Shown here in pieces: positions 15,401 through 26,930 of a stretch of DNA of 64,000 nucleotides. The stretch's first letter is position 1. Every line of letters begins with the position of its first letter. Under the pieces are notes generated by a model. It did no database searches. It saw only the letters and a program-made list of their open reading frames with translations, and was not told where the DNA came from. Both the position numbers and the translations under genes were made by a program. Location of the stretch: assembly GCF_047495875.1 (NCBI RefSeq), contig NC_092461.1, positions 52,509,511 through 52,573,510 of the forward strand, written 5' to 3'. The stretch comes from Pithys albifrons albifrons. Taxonomy: Eukaryota > Chordata > Aves > Passeriformes > Thamnophilidae.

Positions 15401-16442
15401 TGCAGGATAAGAACTACCCCTATTAAGTTCAGAGACTGATAAAATAACAAGGAGACTGTAAATATAAAGGAAAGCTGTAGAATCTTGGTTTTGAGGTCAT
15501 CACACTTAATCCAGAGTCTGGATAATTGACAGATGACTACACAGTTTATGTATATTTTTAAGTAATTTGTGGTAGCCCTACCAAGTAGTTTTGTGACAGT
15601 TTCTTACTCTTTAGTTGTTAATCAAGAAGCATGTTGTTACAAGCGTCACCCAGTGGCACGCATTACAGGTTTGGATTTTTTTTCCTTCTGGCAAAATTTC
15701 TTCTGCTAATCAGCTATGAGACTATAAAAATTTAAAGACCAGACCCTGCATTTGTGGCATGTACACTATATACTCATCTTTCCTGTGAACAGCAATAACA
15801 CTTTGTACGGAGTTTGTGTGTTCTGATGCATCTTTGCTCACATCCAGCTGCAGTAACACCGAACTTGTATGTCTTTTCAAGCCCTTCCTATTAAAGGGTT
15901 GCAGCAGAAGTGAGAGCTGGTTATGCAGTTCAGAAAACTCGGTGCAGTCACTTTGAGGCTGAGAGAGAAAAATAGGTTTGTAAACATCAGAGTTTTAAAA
16001 AAGAAAATAACAAACAAACGAACAACTCCTTCCATCCCAAATAATATTCCTACTTTTAAGATAATTCCAAAATAACATTTAGATATTTTATCCGGAAGAA
16101 ATGTTTTATCCACCAGGGGATTAAGTGTATTTTGAAGAGAACAGATGCATAATATATTTAGAGAATTGAATGCATTAATGAAACTTAAGCAAGTTTTTAA
16201 TCATCATTAATTTTTCATAACATTTGTATTAAGAACTGTCTGAGGTGAAATGGCACGTATTATTTTGTTTTGTTCCACTTTCCTGTTTTCATCATGCAAG
16301 AAACCAATGTGTTTATTTTACTGGCAATATGAAAGCGATCATATGATTTTGAGTAAGTCTTTTGAGATTGTTTGCAAGTTTTTGCTTTTCTGCATGTCTG
16401 CTTCCTCCCAGATGGGGGCTGGCTGTTGTATGGAAAGGCCAA

Positions 16443-16490
16443 CCACGTCACGGAAAAGCCCTGTCTCTGATCAGATGGGCTTAATATAAA
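16443..16490 (+). promoter_or_regulatory. GEM: GEM core promoter: CRE half-site and TATA box
   Basis: A CGTCA half-site lies at 16446-16450 inside CCACGTCA, and an AATATAAA TATA-like box at 16483-16490. They sit about 145-190 bases upstream of the first exon's splice donor. The spacing predicts transcription starting near 16513-16521. A TATA promoter with cAMP/calcium-responsive elements fits the immediate-early behaviour known for GEM. The start site is inferred. Confidence 0.5.
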
Positions 16491-16514
16491 CCAGGTTTGC
16501 TGAGAAAGAATTAA

Positions 16515-16634
16515 AGAGGCAGCCCCAAAGCAGGAGAGGATTTACTTCAGCAGAGCAGCTCAGTGCGCCACAGCCCACGGAGAGAGAAGGGCAGTGGGAG
16601 CAAGGGACCGGACAGCCTGAGGAGCCTGGCACAA
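16515..16634 (+). other. GEM: GEM exon 1 (noncoding 5' UTR)
   Basis: This purine- and GC-richer segment follows the TATA box and ends at the donor CAA|GTAAGG (GT at 16635-16636). It contains no ATG, so translation begins in exon 2. GEM genes have a noncoding first exon, which agrees. The 5' boundary is set only by distance from the TATA box and could be off by tens of bases. Confidence 0.5.
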
Positions 16635-18248
16635 GTAAGGCAGAGTGGATCTGGACCCAGTCTTTTACTGAAGGTGCTAGAAACCCAGCCAGCTAGAATG
16701 CAGTACAGGGCATCAAAACCAGTTTGAACTTGGAAGGCAGTGTGTGACAGGGACTCATTTGGCTTTGTTTAATGAAGGATGATAATTTGTTAGAGGCTAA
16801 ATTGTAAAATGTTTTTGTTTGTGATGGCTTTTATGAGTGACTGTCTATTGCAGGTAGTGAGTTATGATCTCTTGTTTGACTGAATCAAAGCTGGCTGTTC
16901 TCATTATATGTTTTCAATGGGGATACTGCAGGAAAAATTCCATTTTAAAATTCAACCACAGTAAACGTTTGATTTTGTGGAGCAGCCTCTGCTCAGTGCA
17001 TGAATTTTAGTTTAGATATATTCCTTGCCAACAAAGTTACCGTGACTAGGACCACCAAATGATCTAATTTTGCCCTGAAGTACTGCATATCACAGAGAAA
17101 ATATTACATATGCCACAATAAGCTCAGACAATATTTTTTATGTGTATTTCTCCTATGTCCTTCTGGGCACTTATTCACAGAAGTTTTCAGAAAGTTTTGT
17201 GTGAAGAAAAATAGTAGTTTCTACGTGTTGTTTTAATGCTTTGCTGTCCTTTTTATTGTTCATCACCTACTACTGGAATTTGAAAGTGGCTGGGTGCATT
17301 TTATGGACAATAATTCTATTTACTATTATAAAAGAGAGCCAAGAAATAGCAGGTATATGGCAAAAAAGCAAAATGTCTAAATAACTGTCACTTTGGGAGC
17401 TGGAAAGCAGCAAAGTAACTTTCCTAAAAATGGTAGCTGTTGGCCTGTGGGAATGACATCACTGTTCTCTGCACCCAAGCAAGGCAAAATAGAGTTTGCT
17501 GAGTTAAATATAATTAAGAGCTATACTTAGACGAGAAGAGTGAACCTATCTAATTGTGCAGTCATGAAGTTATTGATTTAATATCTATAAATTGATGATA
17601 ATGATACCTCCTGTAGCAGCTATAATCTCTACCTCCTCAGAAAAACTCTTGGACTTCACCATGTTGTCCCCCTTACCAGACAAAACGTCACTGTTTGAGG
17701 TACAATCATTCTTTATTTATCTGGCCATAGACAAAGACCCAAATTCACCCTGTCATAGCAAGACTTGTATGCATGGCTCTTTTCTTATCCCAGGGTTGCC
17801 CAAGAGTTCAGTGTGTGATGCCTTATTGCTTTCCTAAAAGTTTCAGCTCTTAACTGAGACAGTGAGAAAGGTGCTGTACACCCATTCACACTGGCATTTG
17901 GAGGCAACTGGGACCAGTGCCCCTGTTTGCCTCCAGTCAAGGCAAAAGGGTGTTGCCTGTGCCTTAGGCAGCCTCTCAGCAGGGCTACACCTGCTGTGCA
18001 GAACAGGTATGCTGAGCACTGCCTCTATGTCCTTTCCTGGGACATAGCAATGCCTCCCTCTCTTTAAGACTAGGCTGTACCTGACATAGTTGTGAGTTTG
18101 TAAAGTCTGGATAGGACAGGATTTAGCATGTAAGGGTGATATCCCTAGGCTCTGACTCACTAATGAGAAATATTTCTTTCTGTACTAGCAAGTACGAAAG
18201 AGTGCAGAAAGGTTAACCTTTCTTTTCTTTTATGCTACATCCCTACAG

Positions 18249-18685
18249 AGGAGCAGGATGTGCTGCCTTGAAGTTTGTAAGAGAGAATTAATGTATTTCT
18301 AAATGTTTTGTGGATAACATTTGTGATTTCCCTATTTCTCACAAGGGGTTCAAAATGACTCTCAACAATGTTACCATGCGTCACACCCACAACAGCAGTC
18401 TGCACCAGCAGCAGCGATGGAGCATCCCTGCTGACGGAAAGAATCTTCTGGTCCAGAAAGACTCCAATGAGTACCATCCACAGAAGCGGTACACCATCAG
18501 TCCTGATGAATATTACAGAAGGAGCTGGTCCTCAGAGTCGTCTGACTCCGTCATCTCCTCTGAGTCTGGCAACAACTGCTACCGGGTGGTGCTGATTGGG
18601 GAGCACGGTGTAGGGAAGTCCTCGCTGGCCAACATCTTTGCAGGGGTGCACGACAGCATTGATAGTGACTGTGAGGTGCTGGGAG
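18249..18685 (+). CDS. GEM: GEM exon 2 (5' UTR end and codons 1-110)
   Basis: The acceptor is ccctacag|AGG (AG at 18247-18248) and the donor is GGGAG|GTAGGT (GT at 18686-18687). Coding starts at 18355 and ends in phase 1. It encodes the variable N-terminal extension, the Ser23 14-3-3 site, a serine-rich stretch (57-71) and the P-loop. The first 106 bases are 5' leader with two short upstream ORFs. Residues 10-17 (HTHNSSLH) differ from human, while the GTPase core is nearly unchanged. Confidence 0.95.
18258..18317 (+). other. Two tandem upstream ORFs in the GEM leader
   Basis: An ATG at 18258 opens a 14-codon ORF (MCCLEVCKRELMYF) that stops at 18300-18302. The next bases are a second ATG (18303-18305) opening a 4-codon ORF (MFCG) that ends at 18317. 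Both terminate 38 or more bases before the GEM ATG at 18355. Such uORFs could limit GEM translation, but no conservation evidence is available here. Confidence 0.6.
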
Positions 18686-21600
18686 GTAGGTAATTATGTT
18701 CTGGGTTCTTTGTGTTTACTTGCAGTCACCTCTGGCAGTAGTAACTGGCACAAAAAAACGCAGAGAAACCATTCAATAAAAACCGGAGGGAACAAACATT
18801 TGGAAATGATCATCAAAACTGATTTGACTCAAGCATCTCTTTTAAGAAAACAAGAAAGCAAAATGAGTAAAATACTCACCAACAATGATTGAAAACCCCT
18901 GAAAGCGAGCAATTCAGATTCCCATGCTATTTCATTCCAAAATTCCTCTTGGTAACTGCTTCATTGCTGCCTATGATGATGCTACCCAAGAGGCTGCTTC
19001 AGCTTTATGCTGATCCAACATTTGTGTCATCACTGGCTTCACAGGCCTGACTCCAGCTTTCAGTGTGGGAGAGAAAACAACTGAAGGTCTGCATGGTCTG
19101 CAAGAATTAGATTCGTAGAAATTATATATAAAGGAAAACTCACCTTCAAAATATTTGCCATTAGGAGCCATCTCAGCCTTTCTGTATAAACACTTTGCTT
19201 TAGCTTAGGCTGTATGGAGTTTGATTAAAATGTATAAAATCTTGAGTAAAAATCTAATTTAATATTACTTGCAGAGCATGGACTCCCTCAGGGGGAAAAC
19301 AGGTAAAGGTCCTTCAACAGAGAAGGAAATTTCCTGTTGCTCATTGTAGAGGAAGAGGCACAAGCCATAGGATTTGGTTTAATGCTTCCCTCTTACTATT
19401 CTCCTTTGCTTTCTTTAGAATTTGATCCCAAAGATCAAATCACACAGAAGGTGAAGCTGTGGAACTGAGTCCTGAGCTGTATCGTGAGCAGGATGTTGAT
19501 GTGGAAGGGTTGTGCTGCCACAGAAATCTGCTGTGGCTTTAAGGATGCAGCCACTGTTGCTTTCAGGGGACGTGCAGTGTCCTGCCCAGTTTTGCTTGTC
19601 ACTATGCAGGGCTTGCTTTGTCTTTCCCGTATCCCTTCCCTCTCCTGTCTGTACTCCCTTGGTGCAATGGTGCCAGTGCTAGAACAGAGAGTTTCTGGGC
19701 TTCTCTTCCAGCCTTCAATGGGGCATAGGCCAGACAGGTTTTATTGTGCCTTTAGCTCTCTAGTTAGGAGAGGTTTTGCCCAGTACTTAATACAGCCCAG
19801 CATCAGGAAGGTCAGACCCACATTTTGCCAGCTTGCTGTCTCAGACTAGTGGCAGAGATCTTTGTGCCTTTGGGGCATTTGAAGGTCACAGATTTAGTTG
19901 TGCTTTGCCTTTAGCTTCTGCCATCAACTTTTTCCATAGTTCCACCAGCTCCTCAGCCTGGAGTATCTCTGATAAAAGCTTTCCTCTTGCTGAATGAGTG
20001 AAGTAGAGTAGGTCTGTTGGGCAAGAAGTTAGAAAGTGCAGCTGATTTGATTTGCATGCTCTGATCAGGCAGTTTTCTTCTCCTTCATGTGAAGCTGTGT
20101 GGTTTCCTCTTTCCGCTGCACTCCCAGCAACATTGCTTGGAGTGTAGCAGTGAGATTTTCAAGGACAGCTCTGCTGAGATATTGGAAAACTTGGTGTTAT
20201 TTCATCTCTCCTTCTTTAGTGTAAGCTTCAAAATAAGTATGACATGAACTAAATGCTCACTTTCAGTATGTTTTATATTCTATGGAAATTCTTTAGGATT
20301 AACCAAGCTACAAATCAGTTCTGAATATGACTACTTAGGCACAGTATTTTTGTGGAGTGAGTAGGTACTTGTAGCTTCTCTGTGTGTAACAATGTGGAGG
20401 AGTCTTCTGAATGTTGTCCTCTGGTGTACATGGAGCTTGCTCTCACACAGATGCTCGGTCACTTGAAGAAATGAATCTCCAAAGTTTAGCTTGCAAACTG
20501 AAAATTTTATTACAAGAGAGTTTAGTTTCAGGGTAACCATCTGGCAGAGAAGAATAGATGCTTTTATGGACAGGCTTTACTACTGACAGTAAGATGTCTC
20601 ACAACACCCTGTCCCCATCACTTGGTAGGCTGTTGGCTGTATTGCTCTCAGCAGCAGTGACTGTTCACCCGTAAACTGTCCATGCTAAAGTGAAAGCAAA
20701 TATTTTCCATTACTCAGCCTTGCTGGACTCTGCAGCTCCCATGGGGCAAATGTTCAGCCTTTGGTTATTTCTTCCACTGGTTCTATTTTCTTTCTCCCAC
20801 ATAAGATAAAGAGAATATCAGCCAAAATAATGAACATTTTGTTTCCTGATCTTTCAGCCTCCTTCATATCTCATGGAAACTAAGACAACCAGTAATGAAC
20901 AGAGTACAGGTTCAGTGCTGATGGAAATGAGGAAAGAACTGAATGTGAGCCAGCCTAAAACTTGGCTCATTAACTTTAACTGTGAAAAAAATTACCCATA
21001 TTCAACTACTTGGTTTTTTTGTAATGTACATGATGTCACAAAATAATATTTTACCAATCTTTCTGCTTTTCTTTCCAGAAGACACGTATGAGAGAACCCT
21101 GATGGTGGATGGGGAGAGTGCAACAATTATACTGCTCGACATGTGGGATAATAAGGTATTTTAATTTGTTCTAGTCAAATGCTGAAAGAAAAGTGCTTAT
21201 GAATGACTGCTAATATCAGAAGTAGGTATCTTTTGGGAAAGAAAATAGGTGTTTTCCATATAGAAGAGTCAGGGAAAGTATAGGATTAACCTCATCCCCA
21301 CACCAACACAAGCATGCCTAATGGCTCTGCTGTGTGAGCCTGAGAAATGCAAGCTTTCTTCATCTTTAATGATAAACCAAAACATTCAAGCTTTTTTTCC
21401 AGATCATGTTCATTCCAATCTAAAGCCAGCACAATGATTTATGTGGGGCAAGTTTTGCCCTCCTTTGTGATGAAGTATTCATACCATCAACACATTGGAA
21501 TTACTTTTAGTATAACTGTGATTCAAACCATATCCATTACAGTTTACAGCAGGAATGTATTTGGATTCTCTAATATTTTACTTTCTAAGTAAAACCTGCT

Positions 21601-23733
21601 CTGGGCATAACGATGTCTGATCATTTCATTTGAACAGCGTGAGGGAGAATGGATTCGAGACCACTGCATGCAAGTGGGAGATGCATACCTGATTGTCTAC
21701 TCCATCACAGACCGAGCAAGCTTTGAGAAGGCCTCTGAACTCAGGATACAGCTCCGCAGGGCACGCCAGAAAGAGGATATCCCCATTATTTTGGTTGGCA
21801 ACAAAAGTGACCTTGTCAGGTGCCGTGAAGTTTCAGTGGCAGGTAAGGAAAATGATGAGCATAAACCAGACATTTAAACATAATCTAGTGGCTTTTGGGC
21901 AAACTGTGGCTCTCTGGCTGAGGGAGCACACTGTGATCAGGACTGAGCAATAAAAGAGCAGTAAAACAACAGAGAACAGGAACATAGGGCAGAGGGCTGG
22001 GTGGGGTCTGCCAGGTCCTTAATCTTCCCTTGGTAAAGCTGTTGTATGTCAGATAGTCCCTTCTCTATATTTATTAAGTACCATCATAAAAGCAGCTTGA
22101 ATTGATTTGCTTCCACCTTCTAGTGTAAGCCCACTGAAGTATGTAATCTCTGGTAGCTGGAAACCCTTTGGACTCCCAATACATGTTTACACATAACGAG
22201 TTTAGCCACTTATTCTGCTGCCAAAGGCTCTCTTCTTTATAACCAATTCTCTGTCCTCACTGATGAAATAAAATTCCTTCTCAACTTTTGTTTTGCTAGT
22301 CTGAGCAGGGACTGTCAGTCTTTCAGGAGAGGTCTCTTTGCTGCCTTTCTTTGGGATATGAAACTAGCCCTCCTTTGACTGCACACAAGTGAATAAGCAG
22401 TAAGCCCATAAATAGGAATGGAGAGACTTCTGGGAATGCTGCTGCTGACTCTCAGTGTCTGCAGTCAGTAAAAAGTCTTCTTGGAGAGTCTTCCCCAGGG
22501 TTTAGGTAACACAACAAAACACACAACAATGTGATACTGTCTTGGCTCATCAGAAACATGGATTCCTCTGTTAGGCATTTTCTTCTCTCTGCAATTGTTC
22601 TGCTCTTCTGTTTCCCAGCTAAGCTAGGCTAGTTTTTTAATCTGGGTATGTGCACAGTTCCTTTGACTTTTGTCATGGTTACCCCAAGTGAAGACTTTGA
22701 ACTGAGGATTTCATAGAGAGCCCAGGGGTGCTTCTCACTCCTCTCTGCCCAGCTTGAAAGTTCTTTTGAAGGATGAAAGATGAGTTCATGTCCCTTTAGA
22801 AGTCCTGTCAATGAGTTCATAGCAAGGTAGAAGACAGAATACACTGGCTTGTGTGTGAAAGACAGCTGTCAGGTTTAGCTTAGGCTTATGCAATTAAGGG
22901 TAAGAACTATGATTTCAGATATATTCCTAAAGCCACAGATATAGATTTGCCTTTATTAAGGTTTCTGCACATGCATCAGGTCACACCAAAGTTTCTACTG
23001 TCCCAAGACCCCTGTTTACACCCACAGACCATGGAGGAGAACAGTGCCCTGCATCCTATGCTATGAAATGTGCCTGCAGGTCATGCTTAGATGCAACTTG
23101 ATAGAGTCTGCATCTGAGATGGCCAGGTGTTTTTGAGCCATTGCTGCCTCCCAGCCTTTGGTGTCTCAGCAAAAGTCGGTCAGCTCCAGCTACCTCCACA
23201 GCCAGCAGCAGGGGCTGGGTTTTCCAGGAGGGATTACCCCCCCTACCTGGGAAGGGACTGTGACACAGAGCAGATGAATCATGTGCTAGCAGCAGCACCA
23301 GGTGATTAAAGGCTTATCTGTGCCTATATTTGGCTTGGGGAATTCCCTCTTGGCTCTAACTTCCACCCATGTGGCAGCCTATGGTTCTGCTTCCCCACCT
23401 GCTGCCCCCAGGGGCTTGTCACCCACTGTGACACATCCACCTTGCAATTTTGCAGAGGGACGAGCCTGTGCCGTTGTGTTTGACTGCAAGTTCATCGAGA
23501 CCTCAGCAGCTGTGCAGCACAACGTGAAAGAGCTGTTTGAAGGCATTGTGCGGCAAGTCCGGCTCCGGAGGGACAGCAAGGAAAAGAATGAGAAGCGATT
23601 GGCACTACAGAAACGGAGAGAAAGTATCCCCAAGAAAGCCAGGCGCTTTTGGGGCAAAATAGTTGCCAAGAACAACAAGAACATGGCCTTCAAACTCAAA
23701 TCCAAGTCTTGCCATGACCTATCAGTACTTTAA
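18355..23733 (+). CDS. GEM: GTP-binding protein GEM (RGK small GTPase), spliced CDS
   Basis: The coding exons are 18355-18685, 21079-21155, 21638-21842 and 23456-23733. Joined, they give 891 bases, or 296 residues plus stop, the same length as human GEM. GEM is a Ras-like GTPase of the RGK family that binds calcium-channel beta subunits to lower voltage-gated calcium current and inhibits Rho kinase. Visible motifs are the P-loop GEHGVGKS (82-89), the RGK-type DMWDNK (131-136) in place of the Ras DTAGQ, NKSD (191-194) and ETSAA (219-223). A basic calmodulin-binding tail lies around 255-285, followed by the family C-terminus ending SCHDLSVL, which has no prenylation CAAX box. The 14-3-3 serines Ser23 (RWSIP) and Ser289 (KSKSC) are retained. 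All introns are GT-AG and the exon phases join cleanly. The ATG at 18355 is the first in-frame ATG, has A at -3 and begins the conserved MTLNNVTM. Confidence 0.97.
21079..21155 (+). CDS. GEM: GEM exon 3 (codons 111-136)
   Basis: The acceptor is ctttccag|AAGAC and the donor ATAAG|GTATTT. The exon has 77 bases, entering in phase 1 and leaving in phase 0. It encodes the switch I and switch II region, including EDTYERTL and DMWDNK. The tryptophan-containing DxW motif is the RGK replacement for the catalytic DxxGQ of Ras. Confidence 0.95.
21638..21842 (+). CDS. GEM: GEM exon 4 (codons 137-204 and the first base of 205)
   Basis: The acceptor is tgaacag|CGTGAG and the donor GGCAG|GTAAGG. The exon has 205 bases, phase 0 to phase 1. 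It encodes the central GTPase fold from REGEWIRDHC through the guanine-specificity motif NKSDLV (191-196). Most of this exon looks identical to the mammalian protein. Confidence 0.96.
23456..23733 (+). CDS. GEM: GEM exon 5 (codons 205-296 and stop)
   Basis: The acceptor is ttttgcag|AGGGA and the stop TAA is at 23731-23733. It encodes the G5 motif (FIETSAA), the basic calmodulin-binding and membrane-targeting region around KKARRFWGKIV, the Ser289 14-3-3 site and the terminal LSVL. The last cysteine is seven residues from the end, as in all RGK proteins. Confidence 0.97.
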
Positions 23734-24690
23734 GAGTGTTGGACTGTGCCAGAGCTTGTGGCATTTTGTGGACATTATCTAACTTTGTCATGGGACAATC
23801 AATCAATCTATATTAGATTGGGCTATCAGTGACTGAGGTTCACAGTTGTGATTGTGATGATACGTGCTGGCATAAGAACAGCACTGTGCATAGAAATATA
23901 TCTCTTCCTTTTTTTTTATTTTTAATTTTATTAGTAGTTTTAAAAGAACATACAGACCAGAATGACCCAAAATTATGCTGGGAAGTTTTCTGGAATACCT
24001 GTTCTTTCTCCTCTCACCTTTGGATAATAGTGTAAGAACCTCGAACGCCGTGACTTGGGAAGTGAATACTACTGTCTTTACTGTCTCTCCTTGTAATTAA
24101 TATTTCCTTTTTTAAACTGTGTAAAAAATTGAGGAACTGACTGGAGATTGGCCCTTTGCCAGTTGGCTGGTCAGACTTGGGAACACACAGCTGAAAAAAA
24201 TGCATTTTTGTAGAATAGCTGCCAAGACACCTGTTCGGGTTTTTTTTAATTTTATTTTGAGGATTAGTTTCAGAGAGTTTACACATCTCTTACTTTGAAA
24301 ATATTTAAAGGAAAAATCCTATAATCAAACAAATTTTTTCTCTGCTATTTTAATATTATGGGACTGTTTAAAAATCATAGTAAAATTAAAAGTGCAAGTT
24401 GTATCAAAGTGCATCAAGTGCAGGAGGCCAAACCTTTCTAAATCACTTGAGCTTTTTTACAAAGCCACATGGACTTCTTGTATCCAGTCTTGGCCTTTCT
24501 CCATGCCAGAGCTATGTTGTATTTATTGTTGTGCAAAATAACAAGCATTTTAATGTCAAGAGGAAAGGTATTTATTACCAATGTTAATTTTATTACTTTT
24601 TTCTATCTAATATCTTTTTTCAGATATGCAAGTTTTTACTTACATGCCTTCTAATAAAATAAATAAAATATATGACTGCCTTTAAGCCTC
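23734..24690 (+). other. GEM: GEM 3' UTR
   Basis: The UTR starts after the stop at 23733. It holds T-rich tracts (about 23908-23935 and 24240-24260) and two TATTTATT octamers (24530-24537 and 24569-24576) of the AU-rich instability type. It ends near overlapping AATAAA signals. AU-rich elements fit the short-lived mRNA expected of an immediate-early gene. The cleavage site is inferred at about 24675-24690. Confidence 0.65.
24653..24667 (+). terminator. GEM: Overlapping poly(A) signals of GEM
   Basis: Three AATAAA hexamers overlap at 24653-24658, 24658-24663 and 24662-24667, about 0.93 kb after the stop codon. This is the strongest polyadenylation context downstream of the gene. Confidence 0.65.
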
Positions 24691-26725
24691 AGTGGGAAAT
24701 CCCTAAGAATGCTTTCAAGTAGATAAAATATTTTGAGTACTGGGCAAAATTGCTGCTTGAGAAATGCTGTGAGGTTTCCTTACATCTCTGAACACAGGCT
24801 ACTTGGCAATCTAGGATCACAAGGCAAGAATCACCTGGAGCCTCAGAGATATGAGTACACAGTATCACTCATGTACAAATGGGGTTGTGGTGACCGAGTT
24901 ATAAATAAATCTCTGCTAGAAAATCTCTCCTAAACATTTTAGAAATGTAAATGAGTACCATTAACCCAGTCTTGGAGAGAAGTGAAATGCTGCATTCAGT
25001 GACAGAAAGCAGGTAACTTGCATGGTGTGCCATAATTCTCACAAACTGTTGGGCATAATTGTGCTATTTTCCTCTTGACTATGCTGGTTAGAGGCACATT
25101 CATTACATTTTGCCTACATGTTGCTCAGAGAAGCCAATTCTCCAGCTGGGCAGTTCATCATTCTTTATGATGAAGGCAACAAGACAAAACACTAGTAAGG
25201 TGAAAACTGATTTCCTTATGTTGAGCTGCACAGCTTTCATGCACCAAATACTCTGGAAAGGACTGAGCTTGCCCAGAACTGCCTCTGTTGAGGGGTTGAC
25301 TTCTAGAAGTTCTCTATGGGTAAAAGATCACACTAGAGGATGACTCTGTGCTTGTGTGGTATTAAGAACTTCCTGGAAGAGAATTCCTGATCTAGGATAA
25401 AGCATAGTCAAAAACAGAAAAAAAACACCCACTTTTCAAAAGAACACAGTCAAAATCTATGCTGCTGGATTTTTAATGAATGGTTTTGAGCTGTCAGCAT
25501 GCAACCCAAGATCAGTCCAGAGAAGTCTAGAGAATGTTATTTTCAGAACTTTTAAGCTGTGAGAATCTTTTTCCCATTCAAGAATGAGGACAAAATTGCA
25601 CAGATTAAGGCAATTTTTAAAATTATATTTAAGAATTGAAAATATAGCTCTATGCAACCAGCACATTTCTATAGTCTATTCTATATCTGTCAAACTACAA
25701 ATCGAAATTAAAGGGGTCCTGAGGAAATGTAAAATGTCCATATTGGTCATACAGCGGTGAGCAATAAAAACCATCCATGTTCACAGCATCACTGGATGCT
25801 TAGATGGCATCATAAAAATTTGGAACTACCTCGTAGATTTTCATGCCCTCATTTATGTTCTCACTCTTTCCTGGATAATGAAACTTCCTTCCTAAACATA
25901 TGATTTTTTAAAGAAAAAAACAACCTGGTAGACCTGTTCCCCAGACGTGTCACAGAGAGCCACAAAGAGCCATGTGATGGACATGATGGGTCACCATGTT
26001 TTTCCCCTGGCCACGGTGAGCAGATGTCACTGCAATTCTGTCTTCTGGGGCTGCTGCTCTGAGCAGCTCAGCATTGCCTTTGGACCAAAACAATTTAAAG
26101 ATGGGGCTCCATCTTGCATGTCCCAGCCCCACTGGCACTCTTGGCCCACCCTGCAGGCTCCTGGCTTGCCCTGAGCTTTCAGGGAAAGCATGGGGAAAGC
26201 TGTGGGGTGAAGAAACATGAGTAGCAGCCATCCCCTCCATGGAGCTGTTGCTTCAGTTCACTCAAACAACATTTGCACTGTCTGATCTCTGGACGTGGAA
26301 TGAGAGAGCTGATGTTGAACATCCATACTCTATGTGTTTCAGGGCCTGTTTTTGCTTTGGACCTGGTCTACTCTGGTTCTGTGGACTAATTGTCCACCTA
26401 GGACTGCAATGCTTGAGATGTACTTTTGAAGGGCACCGTGAGTTTCACCTGAAGGAGGCCCCTATCATCTGCTGTGATCTGCATGGCTCCAGTGAGCTGG
26501 GCATGGAGGAAGAGCTGAGGCTTTCCTTTGCACCTTCTGAGATGAATCTGAATCATGGTTTTAGTTGATCATCACCAGATTACCAAATAGAGTAACTCGC
26601 ACTATATAAAACAGGCAGTGTACCTGGAATGACAGATCAATACTAATTGAATCTGGCATGTTGGAATGTTCACAATCCTCTGTTCATCACAAATAGGAGT
26701 GTCCAAAATCATGGAACAGATCAAT

Positions 26726-26743
26726 CAGTGATTCTAATCACTG
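26726..26743. other. Perfect 8-bp inverted repeat in an AT-rich block
   Basis: CAGTGATT-CT-AATCACTG forms two 8-base arms with a 2-base spacer. It sits in a non-repetitive stretch (about 26640-26850) without open frames. It could be a dimeric factor site, but inverted repeats of this size also occur by chance. Confidence 0.35.
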
Positions 26744-26890
26744 TTCTGGCTATTTATTAAGTCGGGACTACAGTGACAGATCCTAATGTGATAATTACAA
26801 TGCCAGAGCCAGAGATCTGGAAGTAGCTGTGGAATACATGAGTCACAGCGGTGAGCACACCAAGGCCAAAATGGCAAAACTCACAGAGTC

Positions 26891-26930
26891 AAAATGAAAT
26901 AAAATAAAATAAAATAAAATAAAAAAAAAA
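26891..26930 (+). repeat. (AAAAT)n microsatellite with poly-A end
   Basis: Pentamer units aaaat repeat about six times with one interruption and run into an A10 tract. It is a simple repeat, possibly the remains of a retroposon tail. Confidence 0.85.

Larger units (their letters stand above)
1..16440. other. Intergenic region upstream of GEM, no gene recognised
   Basis: No exon with recognisable protein homology and flanking splice sites was found on either strand. The open frames here (up to about 120 codons) have low-complexity or unfamiliar translations and no splice context. RAD54B lies beyond GEM on this side in human, as I recall, but none of its helicase motifs were seen. The region holds poly-T and poly-A tracts (about 1467-1486 and 4467-4509), a GC-richer patch at 1800-2200, a possible ancient repeat tail near 5005-5085, a C-rich stretch near 11140-11190 and an AT-rich motif-dense block at 12030-12420. 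Confidence 0.6.
16635..23455 (+). other. GEM: GEM introns 1-4
   Basis: The introns are 16635-18248, 18686-21078, 21156-21637 and 21843-23455. All have GT donors and AG acceptors. I saw no embedded gene, no tRNA and no recognisable recent repeat in them. Intron 1 could hold enhancers near the promoter, but nothing specific is supportable. Confidence 0.75.

Noticed and set aside
1..16440. RAD54B exons expected upstream of GEM by synteny
   Set aside because: No helicase motifs or plausible spliced exons were found; in human the distance is large, so it probably lies outside the window.
18310..18354. Upstream in-frame extension of GEM starting at GTG (18310)
   Set aside because: It is not an ATG, and the first in-frame ATG at 18355 begins the conserved MTLNNVTM and gives exactly the family length of 296 residues.
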